The position numbers were made by a program, and so were the translations under genes. Below are positions 33,952 to 42,594 of a DNA stretch of 64,000 nt, piece by piece. How positions within the stretch are numbered: position 1 is the first letter of the stretch; each line of letters starts with the position of its first letter. The DNA comes from Microbacterium lemovicicum (GTDB lineage Bacteria > Actinomycetota > Actinomycetes > Actinomycetales > Microbacteriaceae), in contig NZ_CP031423.1 of NCBI RefSeq assembly GCF_003991875.1, forward strand, positions 310,001-374,000. Direction: 5' to 3'. The notes beneath the pieces are model-generated. The model searched no databases and had not been told where the DNA came from. It saw nothing but the letters and a program-made list of their open reading frames with translations.

Positions 33952-34694
33952 GAGGAGTCCTTCTCAGGGTCGGTGAGGTTGTGCGAGACGGTCAGATCAT
34001 CCGCAGCCGTGGTGGCGTGCGGGAACAGCAGCAGGGCGAGGACGATCCCGATGGCAGCGCCGAGGAGTTGTGCGGCCAGGAACGGGAGCACGGAGGCGGG
34101 AGCGATGCCGGCGAACGTGTCGGTGAAGACACGGCCGATGGTCACGGCGGGGTTGGCGAACGAGGTGGAGCTGGTGAACCAGTACGCGGCGCCGATGTAG
34201 GAGCCGGCCGCGGCGGCGATGACCGGGGTGCTGCGGTGTGCGCGGGCCAGGCCGATGATCAGCAGCACCAGTCCTGCGGTCGCGACGATCTCCGCGAGGA
34301 ACGTCGCCGGGGTGGACCGGTTCGTGGTGGAGAGCGCGGTCGGGGTGGCGAACATGGCATTCGCAAGGACGGCGCCGCCGATCGCGCCGACCACCTGCGC
34401 CACGACATAGAGCGCCAGCAGCGTCAACGGAAGGCCGGTGTGGTGGTGGCGGCGGCCGAGGATCGTGTCGGCGACCGAGACGACGGGGTTGAAGTGCGCA
34501 CCGGAGACCGGGCGGAGGAGCAGGATCAGCACGCCCAAGCCGAGGGCGGTGGCGATCGAGTTCTCCAGCAGCTGCAGTCCCGGGTCGATGGAGAGGCGGG
34601 ACGCGGCGATGCCGGATCCGACCACGACCGTCACCAGCAGGCCGGTGCCGAGCAGTTCGGCGCCGGTGCGGCGGAGCAGGGTGATCGTGTTCAT
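33948..34694 (-). CDS. aqpS: Aquaglyceroporin-like channel (AqpS type)
   Basis: About 248 residues with six membrane segments and two NPA-type loops: HFNPVVS (NPV variant) and FANPAVT. Placed between an arsenite-producing reductase and an arsenic regulator, it matches the arrangement of Sinorhizobium meliloti aqpS, where arsenite made by ArsC leaves the cell down its gradient through the channel. The ATG at 34694 is chosen for the GAGGATCC site upstream; an earlier ATG at 34706 lies on the operator. There is no ArsB or Acr3 gene in the window, so this channel may be the only arsenite exit encoded here. Confidence 0.85.
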   Translation of the reverse strand: MNTITLLRRTGAELLGTGLLVTVVVGSGIAASRLSIDPGLQLLENSIATALGLGVLILLLRPVSGAHFNPVVSVADTILGRRHHHTGLPLTLLALYVVAQVVGAIGGAVLANAMFATPTALSTTNRSTPATFLAEIVATAGLVLLIIGLARAHRSTPVIAAAAGSYIGAAYWFTSSTSFANPAVTIGRVFTDTFAGIAPASVLPFLAAQLLGAAIGIVLALLLFPHATTAADDLTVSHNLTDPEKDSS

Positions 34695-34704
34695 CTGGAT
34701 CCTC

Positions 34705-34737
34705 ATCTTGACGAACCTAATATAGCTCAGTCAAGAT
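34705..34737. promoter_or_regulatory. ArsR operator between aqpS and arsR-arsC
   Basis: ATCTTGAC (34705-34712) and GTCAAGAT (34730-34737) form perfect 8-bp arms with a 17-bp AT-rich spacer in the 50-bp divergent region, overlapping the ends of both transcription starts. It is a good candidate site for the ArsR-ArsC fusion or the second ArsR. Confidence 0.6.
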
Positions 34738-34744
34738 TGAGGCA

Positions 34745-35419
34745 ATGAACGATGAGAGAACTTCCTTGGAGTTGCGGGCCGCGAAGCACGCGGCTCTTGC
34801 TGACCCTGCCCGGCTGCGGATGCTCGACCTGCTCACGTTCGGAGACCTGTCTCCCACGGAGCTGCAATCAGAGCTTGTCGGGATGACGTCGAACCTGCTG
34901 GCGCATCACCTGAACGTGCTCGAGCGGGAAGGAATCGTCTCCCGCGGCCGCTCTGAGGGCGACGGGCGGCGAACGTATGTCCGCCTCAACCCGGGTGCTT
35001 TGCTCGAGCTGGGATCCTTCGCAACGGCGGGGGCGGAGCGTGTCGTGTTCGTCTGCTCCGCAAACTCCGCCCGCTCCCAACTCGCGCAAGCGCTGTGGAA
35101 CGACGTGAGCGAGATCCCCGCGATCAGCGCCGGCACGCATCCCGCCGATCGCGTCGCGGCAGGAGCCATTGCGACGGCTGCTCGTCACGGGCTGGACCTG
35201 GCCGAAGTGGTGCCGCAGCAGGTCGACGGGATCCTGCGAGACACCGATTTCGTGATCACGGTCTGCGATCGCGCGCACGAAGAGTTCCCCGACCGTGTCT
35301 TGCATTGGTCCGTGCCGGACCCGGTTCCCGCCTCCACGGACGCCGCATTCGAGGCCGCGTTCGCGGATCTCGCTTCCCGGGTCACTCGGTTGGCGCCAAG
35401 GATGCTCGCGCTCACCTGA
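34745..35419 (+). CDS. ArsR-ArsC fusion: HTH regulator plus arsenate-reductase-like phosphatase domain
   Basis: 224 residues. Residues 1 to about 92 are an ArsR winged helix (AALADPARLRMLDLLTFGD, LLAHHLNVLEREGIVSR), with no cysteines there. Residues about 100-224 are an LMW-phosphatase-type domain with the P-loop CSANSARSQL and later DFVITVCDRAHEE. Regulator and reductase are in one chain, so arsenic may be sensed at the reductase cysteine; this is inference. It is divergent from aqpS across the 8-bp-arm operator. Confidence 0.88.
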   Translation: MNDERTSLELRAAKHAALADPARLRMLDLLTFGDLSPTELQSELVGMTSNLLAHHLNVLEREGIVSRGRSEGDGRRTYVRLNPGALLELGSFATAGAERVVFVCSANSARSQLAQALWNDVSEIPAISAGTHPADRVAAGAIATAARHGLDLAEVVPQQVDGILRDTDFVITVCDRAHEEFPDRVLHWSVPDPVPASTDAAFEAAFADLASRVTRLAPRMLALT

Positions 35420-35425
35420 CCCGGG

Positions 35426-35935
35426 TCAGTGACCGTTGCGTGCCGAGCGTCGCTCGACGAGGACGGTGTCCCGCCAAGTGCCGGCGTGCGGGCCGAGCTG
35501 CGAGAGCGCGACGCGCTCCCTCGTGCCAATAGTCCGAAACCCGGCCGTCTCGTGCAGGCGGAGACTGATCGTGTTCTCGGGGAAGATGCTGGACTGGATC
35601 GTCCAGTAGCCGGCGTCGTCGACCGCGGTGATGAACGCGTCCAGCAGTAAACGTCCGATCCCTTGCCCATGCGCCTTGGGATGCACGTAAACGGAGTGCT
35701 CAATCACCCCCTGGTAGGCCGCCCGAGCAGAGACCTGAGACGCGGCAGCCCAGCCTACGACGGTCCCGTCCTCGCTCGTGGCGACCAGGCGAGCGTCCGT
35801 GATCTTGCCTGAGTCGAACTGCTCCCAGGTCGGGGTGGTGGTCTCGAAGGTGGCTTCGCCGCCGGCGATCCCGGCCGCGAAGATCTCCTCGACCCGCGGC
35901 CAATCCGCCTCGGTCATCGGCCGGATGAGGGTCAT
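35426..35935 (-). CDS. arsN: GNAT acetyltransferase, ArsN/phosphinothricin acetyltransferase-like
   Basis: 169 residues. A PPT-acetyltransferase-like GNAT protein: IRPMTEADWPRVEEIFAAGI, TFETTTPTWEQFD, HSVYVHPKAHGQGIGRLLLDAFI (acetyl-CoA loop) and LRLHETAGFRTIGTRERV. Members next to ars genes (ArsN1) acetylate arsinothricin, an organoarsenical antibiotic. The ATG at 35935 overlaps the arsO stop (ATGA), so the two are one transcript. The exact substrate is not proven here. Confidence 0.85.
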   Translation of the reverse strand: MTLIRPMTEADWPRVEEIFAAGIAGGEATFETTTPTWEQFDSGKITDARLVATSEDGTVVGWAAASQVSARAAYQGVIEHSVYVHPKAHGQGIGRLLLDAFITAVDDAGYWTIQSSIFPENTISLRLHETAGFRTIGTRERVALSQLGPHAGTWRDTVLVERRSARNGH

Positions 35936-37248
35936 GAGCAGCAGGAACCGCCGCTGCTCAAATCGGTGGAACAGACCCCAGTTGCGGGGAGAGTGAGCTC
36001 GACCTGGGATGCGGAACGCATGTCCCCGTCCAGCCACGCGACCACGGAGCGGACCTGCTCGTAACCGGTAGCGAGCAGGAAGGTCGGGGCACGCCCGTAG
36101 GACTTCATCCCGACCAGGAAGAACCCCGGCTCGGGGTGGGTGAGCTCACGGAACCCGTGCGGTTCGACCGTGCCGCAGGAGTGCACGTTCGGATCGATCA
36201 GCGGCGCCAACCGGCGCGGCGCTTCCACGATGTCATCCAGCTCCAGACGGATCTCGCGGAGCATGTCGAGGTTCGGGCGGAACCCGGTCGCGTTCACCAC
36301 CACGTCCGTGACGTGCTGCGCCGGACCGCCGCGGCGGGTGCCCTGCAGGCGGATGCCGGCGTCATCGGCAGCGACGCTCGAGATCTCAAACCGATCAACG
36401 AGCTGGACCTCCCCCCGGGCGACGAGGCGGTCAACGCGTGAGCCGAGTTGCGCGCGTCCTTCGAGCTCGTCCTCGGGCGAGGAGGAGATCCGGACGGCGG
36501 AGGTGTTGCGGATCAACCAACTGACCATGGTCCCCGGCTCGTCGCGTGCCAGGCGTGCGAGAGCGATCAGGGTGTTCGCCGCGGAGTGCCCGGCGCCGAC
36601 CACCGTGGTGTGCCGGCCAGCGAACCGCGCCCGGTCAGCGCCCAGCACGTCCGGAAGCGCATGCACGATGCTGCCGGTGACCGTGTCCGCGCCGATCGGG
36701 GGAAGCCCCGAGGAAGCCAGCGGGTTCGGGGTCGTGTAGGTGCCGGAGGCATCGACCACCGCCCGCCCGGTGATCTCTTCGACGGTGCCGTCCGCGTGCT
36801 GCAGTCGCAACAGGAACGGCGCCTGCGCGCGGCCGGCGGTACGGGTGCGGTCCATCCCCTCGCGAGTCACCGCGACCACGGTCTCGCCGAATCGGATGCG
36901 CGACGCGAGCTGCTCAAGTCCCGCGAGAGGGACGAGGTAATCCTCGACGAGCTCGGCTCCAGTGGGGGCGACGTCCGGGTTGGGCGAAACCCAGCCGATC
37001 GGCTCAAGGAGTCGCTGCGCAGCCGGGTCGATCAGGTGCCGCCACGGGGAGAACAAGCGGGTGTGACCCCAAAGCCGGACGGACGCAGCGACCTGGTCGC
37101 TGGTTTCCAGGATCAGGAAGTCGATGCCCCGCTCGACGAGGTTCGCGGCCGCAGCGAGACCGATCGGGCCAGCGCCGATGATCACCACGGGCAGCGTCGC
37201 GAGTCGATCGCTCGTCACAGTGCGGGGAGTCAGATCCAGCAGTGTCAC
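35932..37248 (-). CDS. arsO: ArsO-like flavin monooxygenase
   Basis: 438 residues. FAD loop PVVIIGAGPIGLAAAANL near the N-terminus, LWGHTRLFSPWRHLI, GAGHSAANTLIALARLA (NADPH loop) and VVNATGFRPNLD. This flavin-containing monooxygenase type is common in ars clusters and named ArsO; its chemistry is not settled. The GTG at 37248 with GGAGG upstream is chosen; an ATG at 37314 would run into the arsR promoter. Overlaps arsN, and is divergent from arsR. Confidence 0.85.
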   Translation of the reverse strand: MTLLDLTPRTVTSDRLATLPVVIIGAGPIGLAAAANLVERGIDFLILETSDQVAASVRLWGHTRLFSPWRHLIDPAAQRLLEPIGWVSPNPDVAPTGAELVEDYLVPLAGLEQLASRIRFGETVVAVTREGMDRTRTAGRAQAPFLLRLQHADGTVEEITGRAVVDASGTYTTPNPLASSGLPPIGADTVTGSIVHALPDVLGADRARFAGRHTTVVGAGHSAANTLIALARLARDEPGTMVSWLIRNTSAVRISSSPEDELEGRAQLGSRVDRLVARGEVQLVDRFEISSVAADDAGIRLQGTRRGGPAQHVTDVVVNATGFRPNLDMLREIRLELDDIVEAPRRLAPLIDPNVHSCGTVEPHGFRELTHPEPGFFLVGMKSYGRAPTFLLATGYEQVRSVVAWLDGDMRSASQVELTLPATGVCSTDLSSGGSCCS

Positions 37249-37263
37249 GACGAAACCTCCAGA

Positions 37264-37317
37264 ATATTGATGAACGTCGATGCCAGTATCACCGCATCTA
37301 TCGACCGCTGTCAATAT
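37264..37317. promoter_or_regulatory. Divergent arsO-arsR regulatory region
   Basis: ATATTGA (37264-37270) and TCAATAT (37311-37317) are inverted and 40 bp apart; TCGAT and ATCGA motifs lie between them. The region separates the start codons of arsO (37248) and arsR (37334) and probably holds the ArsR sites for both. Confidence 0.5.
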
Positions 37318-37333
37318 CGACTACCATCGATGT

Positions 37334-37684
37334 ATGGTCACCATGCTCGAGGTCAGAGACGTCTCCACGATCGCGTGCTGTGCGCCGCTGATTCGCGAGC
37401 CGCTCACTCAGTCAAATGCTGAGCAGCTTGCGCAGACGCTGAAGGCTCTGGCTGATCCGGCCCGTCTCCGACTGCTGTCGATCGTCGCCGCCAGTCCGGA
37501 CCAGGAGGCATGCGTATGTGACCTGATCGAGCCAATGGGACTGTCGCAGCCGACCGTCTCCCATCACTTGAAGGTGCTCACAGCAGCAGGATTTCTCGCC
37601 CGCTCCAAGCGTGGGGCATGGGCGTACTACCGGCTCGTCCCGGCCGCGCTTGATAGGGTGACCCAAACCCTCATCAGCGCTTAG
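37334..37684 (+). CDS. arsR: ArsR family arsenite-sensing repressor
   Basis: 116 residues. Winged helix with ALADPARLRLLSIV and SQPTVSHHLKVLTAAGFLARSKRG. With the ATG at 37334, cysteines fall at positions 15 and 16 (TIACCAP) and 60 and 62 (EACVCDL), like the Cys15/Cys16 plus Cys55 arsenite site of Corynebacterium glutamicum ArsR; this supports the chosen start over the ATG at 37280. It should derepress the arsO-arsN transcript and perhaps the aqpS operon in arsenite. Confidence 0.92.
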   Translation: MVTMLEVRDVSTIACCAPLIREPLTQSNAEQLAQTLKALADPARLRLLSIVAASPDQEACVCDLIEPMGLSQPTVSHHLKVLTAAGFLARSKRGAWAYYRLVPAALDRVTQTLISA

Positions 37685-37922
37685 GCATCGTCTCTGTCAT
37701 TGCGCCTCAGTCGTTGCAAGACGATTAGCGATCACAGGACGCCGCCACGAAGCGGTCAACTCCACAATCGTTCTAAGAGCTCACGCTCGACTTGACAGCG
37801 CTGCCCGAAACAACCGGTTGCTCGCGAGCAGCGCTAAAGGCCCGGATATGAGCACTACGGGAGCGGATCGCTCGATCCATTCCTCACGACAGAGACTGCA
37901 ATGCACGCAGGCGCCAATGTGT

Positions 37923-37957
37923 AACTACGTAGCGGTTCCGCATAAAGGGGCGTAGTT
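37923..37957 (+). other. Candidate oriT or regulatory hairpin before the relaxase
   Basis: AACTACG (37923-37929) and CGTAGTT (37951-37957) form a 7-bp inverted repeat with a 21-base loop, 8 bp upstream of the MobF relaxase start, in a 280-bp gene-free stretch. Relaxase origins often lie next to the relaxase gene and contain such a dyad beside the nick site. No nick motif can be named. Confidence 0.35.
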
Positions 37958-37964
37958 TTGTCGC

Positions 37965-40694
37965 ATGCGCGGGGGCTTAGAGCGGTGGAAGCGAGGGACG
38001 GACTCGCGCGGGCTGCGGCACGCTCTCGCGTATGCGCTCGACGGAGTCTGTGATGCGCACGTTCAGGACTCCACGGGCGGTGCGGCGGTGGAAGGGTACA
38101 GCGGAGTCGCGGATGCAGCGATGACGCGGTTCATTGTCGAGGACGGTGTCGTCTCGGCGGATGCGTTGTCGGCGGGCGCGTTGCGAGTGTGGCTGGCCGG
38201 TCACGACCCGCTCACGGGGCAGGAGCGGGGGAGACCGCACCTGCGTGCGGAGTCGGATCTGCTGTTGGACGCGACGTTGAATCATCGGAAGTCGTACAGC
38301 ATCGCCGTCCTGCTGCACGCGGAGCTGGCGGTGGAGTTCGAGGCGTTGCAGGACCGTATCCGCGACCGCACCATTGTCTTGTGGCAGCAGGAGCTGAACG
38401 CCCGCCGCGGTCACGGCGGCCTCATCCGGGAGGACATCAGCCGCCTGGAAGTGGTCGAGTTGCAGCACCGCCGTTCCCGCGCGTTGGACCCGCATATTCA
38501 CCGGCATCTGTGGTTGAACGTCAAGGTCCGTGGCGAGGATGGCCAGTGGACCAATGTGGATTCGCGGGTGGCGATGAAGTTCCACACGGTCATAAACGCT
38601 GAAGGGGAACTCGCCGCCCGCACTGACCCGCGGTGGGTGACAGCGCTCGCGCGGCACGGGTACACGATCGACGCCGGCGGGGAGATCGCAGAGCTGGCTG
38701 CGCTGGTGGCGCCGTTGTCGCGGCGGTCGGCGCAGATCGAAGCGAACCGTGCCCATCTGATCGCGGAATGGCAGTCCGCGCACGCGGGCGCTGCGCCGAG
38801 CGTGGCGATCCTTCAGCAGATCGACCGCCGCGCGTGGGCGGTCGCCCGTCCGAACAAGCCGGTGTTGCTGGACGAAGAGTCTTGGGAGCGAGCCGTCCGC
38901 GACGAACTCCACAGCCTCGACCCATCGATCGGTCACCCCCGCATACCTGCCCCACTGGCCGCGACGCCGCTCGGCGACCTGGACGTCGACCTGTTGGCGG
39001 CCATGGCGGTGGTGGATGCGGATGAGCGGTCGCGGAGCTCGAGCGGCCGGTTCGGCCTGTACGACCTGCATGCCGGCGCTCTCCGGGCTCTCTCCCGCAC
39101 CGGCGTGATCGTTCACCGCTCAGAGCTGGATGATGTGCACCACCGCATCATCGCAACAGCGATGTCGTCGGTCGTTCGGTTGACGGATGAACACGATGTG
39201 CCGGGTCATGTGAAGCAGTACATGGCCACCGAGACCGTGAGATCGAAAGTGCGACTAGCTCGTGATCTCGATCTGATCGCCACCCCGGGTCCGTCCTTCT
39301 CACGCGCCGACCTCCGAACCGCGGCAACACGGGTACTCGACGCTGACCGTCTTGACGCCTCTCAGCTCGACGCGGCGTCTGCCATCGCTGGGCATGCCGG
39401 GCTGGTGACGGTCACAGGCCCGGCCGGTGCGGGCAAGACGACCATGCTCCGCCTCGCTCACCACGCCCTCCGGAGCCAGCGGCGGCGCATGCTGGTCGTC
39501 ACTCCGACCCGGAAGGCCTCGTCCATCGCTGCCGAAGAGATTGGTGCGGCCGCCACGAGTGTGCACGCCCTTCTTCACGACCACGGGTTCCGGTGGGCCA
39601 AGAATGATGCTGGCGCGCAGGTGTGGACACGCCTCGTACCCGGCGACACCGACCCGACCACTTGCGCCCCGTACCCCGGGGTCACTAAGTACCCTCTACA
39701 CCGCGGCGACAGGATCGTGGTCGACGAGGCCGGAATGATGGACCTGCAGACCGCCGAAGCCCTCACCACCATCACCTTCGAGTCCCGGGTGGGACTCGCT
39801 CTCGTAGGCGACCCGCACCAGGCCGCGCCCGTCGGCCACACCGGGGCGATGGCGATCGCGATTCGTGCCACCTCGGCCGCGATCGAATTGGACACCGTGC
39901 ACCGGTTCCGCGACCCCGCCTACGCGGCGCTCACTCTCCAGCTCCGCAACCCCCGCGACCTCGAGGACGCGGTGCAGATCGCTCAAGCACTCACCGAGAC
40001 CGGCCACGTCACCCGGGTCGACAGCACGGACGCTGCCCGTGAGGCGATGGTCGACGCTTACTTCCAAGCCCGAAGCCGCGCGCATACGGTCGCGCTGGTA
40101 TGCGGCACCAACAGCGAAGTCGACGCCGTCAATACCCTCATCCAAGATCAGCGCGTTACGTGTGGGCAGCTTGACCCGCGGACGGTCGCGTGGGGGAGAG
40201 GCGAGCAGCGGCTGCTTGAAGGCGACACCGTCCAGACCCGACGTAACGACAGGGTCATGGGTGTGGAGAACCGGGCCACGTGGGTGATTCACCGTATCCA
40301 CGCCGACCGCATCGACCTGATTTCACCCGTCGACGCCGGTGAGCATCGGTGGGTGACCCACGACTACGCGGCGGACCATGTCCAGCTTGCGTACGCGTCT
40401 ACCGTGCACGGCATTCAAGGTGACACCACCCACACCGCCATCGTCGGCCCGGACGTCAGCGCAGCCGGCCTCTACGTCGGACTCACACGCGGCCGCCACC
40501 ACAACACCGCCATCACCATCGCCCACACCGACCAGGCCGCGATCAACCAGCTCGCCCCCACCATGCTTCGCGGCCACGACGAAACCAGCATCACCCACTC
40601 CGTCAATGCCGTTCGCGACGAGCTCAGACGCTCCGCACGTGACGCGCCGCAAACTCAGGCGCTACCTGCACACGAGATCAGCCTCGCTAGATGA
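37965..40694 (+). CDS. MobF-type relaxase with RecD-like helicase domain
   Basis: 909 residues. The N-terminal relaxase domain (to about 300) includes HRKSYSIAVLLHAE and the histidine triad LDPHIHRHLWLNV. The helicase half starts at about 470: Walker A GPAGAGKTTMLR, Walker B IVVDEAGMMD, GDPHQAAPVG, and motif VI GLYVGLTRGRHHN. It would nick oriT and unwind the transferred strand. The N-terminal catalytic tyrosine is not obvious, so the start may be longer or the family unusual. No coupling protein or secretion genes are in the window. Confidence 0.85.
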   Translation: MRGGLERWKRGTDSRGLRHALAYALDGVCDAHVQDSTGGAAVEGYSGVADAAMTRFIVEDGVVSADALSAGALRVWLAGHDPLTGQERGRPHLRAESDLLLDATLNHRKSYSIAVLLHAELAVEFEALQDRIRDRTIVLWQQELNARRGHGGLIREDISRLEVVELQHRRSRALDPHIHRHLWLNVKVRGEDGQWTNVDSRVAMKFHTVINAEGELAARTDPRWVTALARHGYTIDAGGEIAELAALVAPLSRRSAQIEANRAHLIAEWQSAHAGAAPSVAILQQIDRRAWAVARPNKPVLLDEESWERAVRDELHSLDPSIGHPRIPAPLAATPLGDLDVDLLAAMAVVDADERSRSSSGRFGLYDLHAGALRALSRTGVIVHRSELDDVHHRIIATAMSSVVRLTDEHDVPGHVKQYMATETVRSKVRLARDLDLIATPGPSFSRADLRTAATRVLDADRLDASQLDAASAIAGHAGLVTVTGPAGAGKTTMLRLAHHALRSQRRRMLVVTPTRKASSIAAEEIGAAATSVHALLHDHGFRWAKNDAGAQVWTRLVPGDTDPTTCAPYPGVTKYPLHRGDRIVVDEAGMMDLQTAEALTTITFESRVGLALVGDPHQAAPVGHTGAMAIAIRATSAAIELDTVHRFRDPAYAALTLQLRNPRDLEDAVQIAQALTETGHVTRVDSTDAAREAMVDAYFQARSRAHTVALVCGTNSEVDAVNTLIQDQRVTCGQLDPRTVAWGRGEQRLLEGDTVQTRRNDRVMGVENRATWVIHRIHADRIDLISPVDAGEHRWVTHDYAADHVQLAYASTVHGIQGDTTHTAIVGPDVSAAGLYVGLTRGRHHNTAITIAHTDQAAINQLAPTMLRGHDETSITHSVNAVRDELRRSARDAPQTQALPAHEISLAR

Positions 40695-41120
40695 GGTTAT
40701 GGAGCGAGGTCGAAACAGGGTCAGGCCCGCCGGTTGCCCGTCCGTTTGAGGTACCTCTGCGGGATTCTTCTACGGGCGGGTCATACGGGAATCGACGCTC
40801 GCAGCGCCGCTGAACCATCCGGTCGCATCGAGCTGATCAAGAACCTGCCGCGCACATGAGTCTTAGCTCTCGCGCAGCGTTTCTCCTCTGATCGATTTCG
40901 CGACCCCTGGCGGGTGGTTGCAACCGACAGACGAGCAACGCGGTGAGGGATCCGCTGAGGGCACGATACAGGCTGAGTACCGGTGCTCGAGACCTCTACG
41001 TGGCGTCGCGGTGATCGGCTGTCTAGCGAACGTTCTGGAGCGCAGGGGCGATCCGATCGAACCGCGATAGTAGGGTGCCGATCGTGACGACCCGGAAGTG
41101 TGGGTGTCGAAGGAGACGGC
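40695..41120. other. Gene-free stretch after the relaxase
   Basis: About 425 bp without a convincing gene. A 23-codon stretch at about 40787-40858 (ending RIELIKNLPRT then stop) reads like the C-terminus of an eroded gene that I cannot identify. The rest probably holds the promoter of the AraC-type regulator. Confidence 0.4.
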
Positions 41121-41990
41121 ATGATCGCGGCGCTAAACACACTGGTCGAACTAATCGAAGGTCATCTGGACGACGACCTCAACGTTGCATCTTTGGCGAG
41201 GGAACTCGGAACGACGGAGTACCACCTCCGTCGAATGTTCTCGTCGCTCGCAGGGATGCCGTTGTCGGATTACATCCGGCGGCGCCGCATGTCAGCGGCG
41301 TCAGCGGATGTTCTCGGAACCGACGACCTGCTGAGCATCGCGGTGCGGTACGGCTACGGCTCGACCGAGGCCTTCGGCCGAGCATTCCGATCAGTGCACG
41401 GCGTCAGCGTCGGTGACGTCAAGCGAGACGGCGGTCCACTTCGAACGCAACCGCAACTCAGGTTCCGCCTGACCGTAGAAGGGAACATCACCATGGACAC
41501 CCGAATCATCGATCGACCGGCGTTTCTCCTCGTCGGCCATGCCACCTGCGTGCCCCTCATTCACGAGGGCATCAACCCGCACATCCAATCCCACATAGCT
41601 TCCCTCCCGGTGGCCGAACACGAACGACTCAAAGCCTTGAGCGATACAGAGCCGGCCGGCCTGCTCCAGGTCAGCGCAGACGTCGACCCGGACTACACCG
41701 AGGGAAGCGAACTGACCTACCTGCATGGAGTGGCCGTCACGGGCACGGTCCCGGTGGCCGACGATCTCGACACGATCGAGGTTCCGGCCGGCACGTGGGC
41801 GGTGTTCCGCACCGAGGGCGAGTACCCGGCTGCGCTGCAGGAGGCATGGGCTGCGACCGCGACTGATTGGTTCCCGTCGAACCCTTGGCGGCTCCGGCCT
41901 GGGCCGTCCATCGTCGCGGTACTCGACCGTGCCGACGACTTCAGCACCGCCACCTGCGAGCTCTGGCTCCCCGTCGAGCGCGCTCAATAG
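41121..41990 (+). CDS. AraC family regulator with GyrI-like effector domain
   Basis: 289 residues. Residues 1-105 carry two AraC helix-turn-helix motifs (NVASLARELGTTEYHLRRMFSS and LLSIAVRYGYGSTEAFGRAFR); residues about 125-289 are a GyrI-like domain (IIDRPAFLLVGH, VPAGTWAVFRTEGEYPAALQEAW, CELWLPVE). This Rob-like order (DNA-binding first) suits a sensor of hydrophobic compounds. The ATG at 41121 has AAGGAG upstream. Confidence 0.88.
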   Translation: MIAALNTLVELIEGHLDDDLNVASLARELGTTEYHLRRMFSSLAGMPLSDYIRRRRMSAASADVLGTDDLLSIAVRYGYGSTEAFGRAFRSVHGVSVGDVKRDGGPLRTQPQLRFRLTVEGNITMDTRIIDRPAFLLVGHATCVPLIHEGINPHIQSHIASLPVAEHERLKALSDTEPAGLLQVSADVDPDYTEGSELTYLHGVAVTGTVPVADDLDTIEVPAGTWAVFRTEGEYPAALQEAWAATATDWFPSNPWRLRPGPSIVAVLDRADDFSTATCELWLPVERAQ

Positions 41991-42163
41991 AGGAGGACCT
42001 GCCGGCCGTGGGATGTCGGCAGGTCTGCCGCCGTTGAGGGAGCGGGCAATCTCTCCGCACGGTCGCAGCACGCCCCGCAGGACTGCGGGCCTTCAGTCAA
42101 GAATCTGCTCGGCGCAGCGGTCATCTTCGGGTGCATCCGTGACAAGAATTGACCTTAACGGTT

Positions 42164-42182
42164 CACTTCCATTTTGGAAGTG
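42164..42182. promoter_or_regulatory. HxlR-type operator overlapping the ribosome binding site
   Basis: CACTTCC-ATTTT-GGAAGTG is a perfect 7-bp-arm dyad. Its right arm contains the GGAAG Shine-Dalgarno of the VOC gene, so a bound repressor would sit on the transcript start region. The HxlR gene of the same operon is the natural ligand. Confidence 0.5.
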
Positions 42183-42189
42183 TTAGCGC

Positions 42190-42594
42190 ATGAGTCTTTT
42201 CATCACATGCCCCGTCGAGGACGTCGAACGTGCCACCGCCTTCTACACCGCTCTCGGCTGGACCCTCAACACCGAGATGTCCGATCACAACGTGTCGTGC
42301 TTCGCGTTAGCGGCAGAGCAGTACGTGATGCTCGGCAGCCGCGAGATGTACGCCAGCGTCGGCGCGACCGAGGAACTGGTCGGCGGACCAGACACCCCCT
42401 CTAAGGTGACGGTCTCGTTCGACCTCGCCAGCCGCGAGGCGGTCGACGAGCTTGTCGAGCGCGCAGCTGCGGCCGGAGGGCGGATCGGTGACACCGACGA
42501 CTACCCCTTCATGTACCAGCGCCAGTTCGACGATCCCGACGGTTATCACTACTCGCCGTTCTGGCTGAAGGCTGATGCCGATCCGACCAGGTGA
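42190..42594 (+). CDS. VOC (glyoxalase/bleomycin-resistance) family protein
   Basis: 134 residues. FITCPVEDVERATAFYTALGWTLN is the first beta-alpha-beta-beta-beta unit; the second ends with YQRQFDDPDGYHYSPFWLK. Members include glyoxalases, dioxygenases and antibiotic-binding proteins; this is a single-domain type of the PhnB-like class. Coupled by a GTGA overlap to an HxlR regulator, with an operator-like dyad in front. Probably a small inducible detoxification unit. Confidence 0.85.
   Translation: MSLFITCPVEDVERATAFYTALGWTLNTEMSDHNVSCFALAAEQYVMLGSREMYASVGATEELVGGPDTPSKVTVSFDLASREAVDELVERAAAAGGRIGDTDDYPFMYQRQFDDPDGYHYSPFWLKADADPTR

Noticed and set aside
37965-40694. Full conjugative (ICE-type) transfer system
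   Set aside because: Only the relaxase is present; no coupling protein, VirB4-type ATPase or pilus genes occur in the island.
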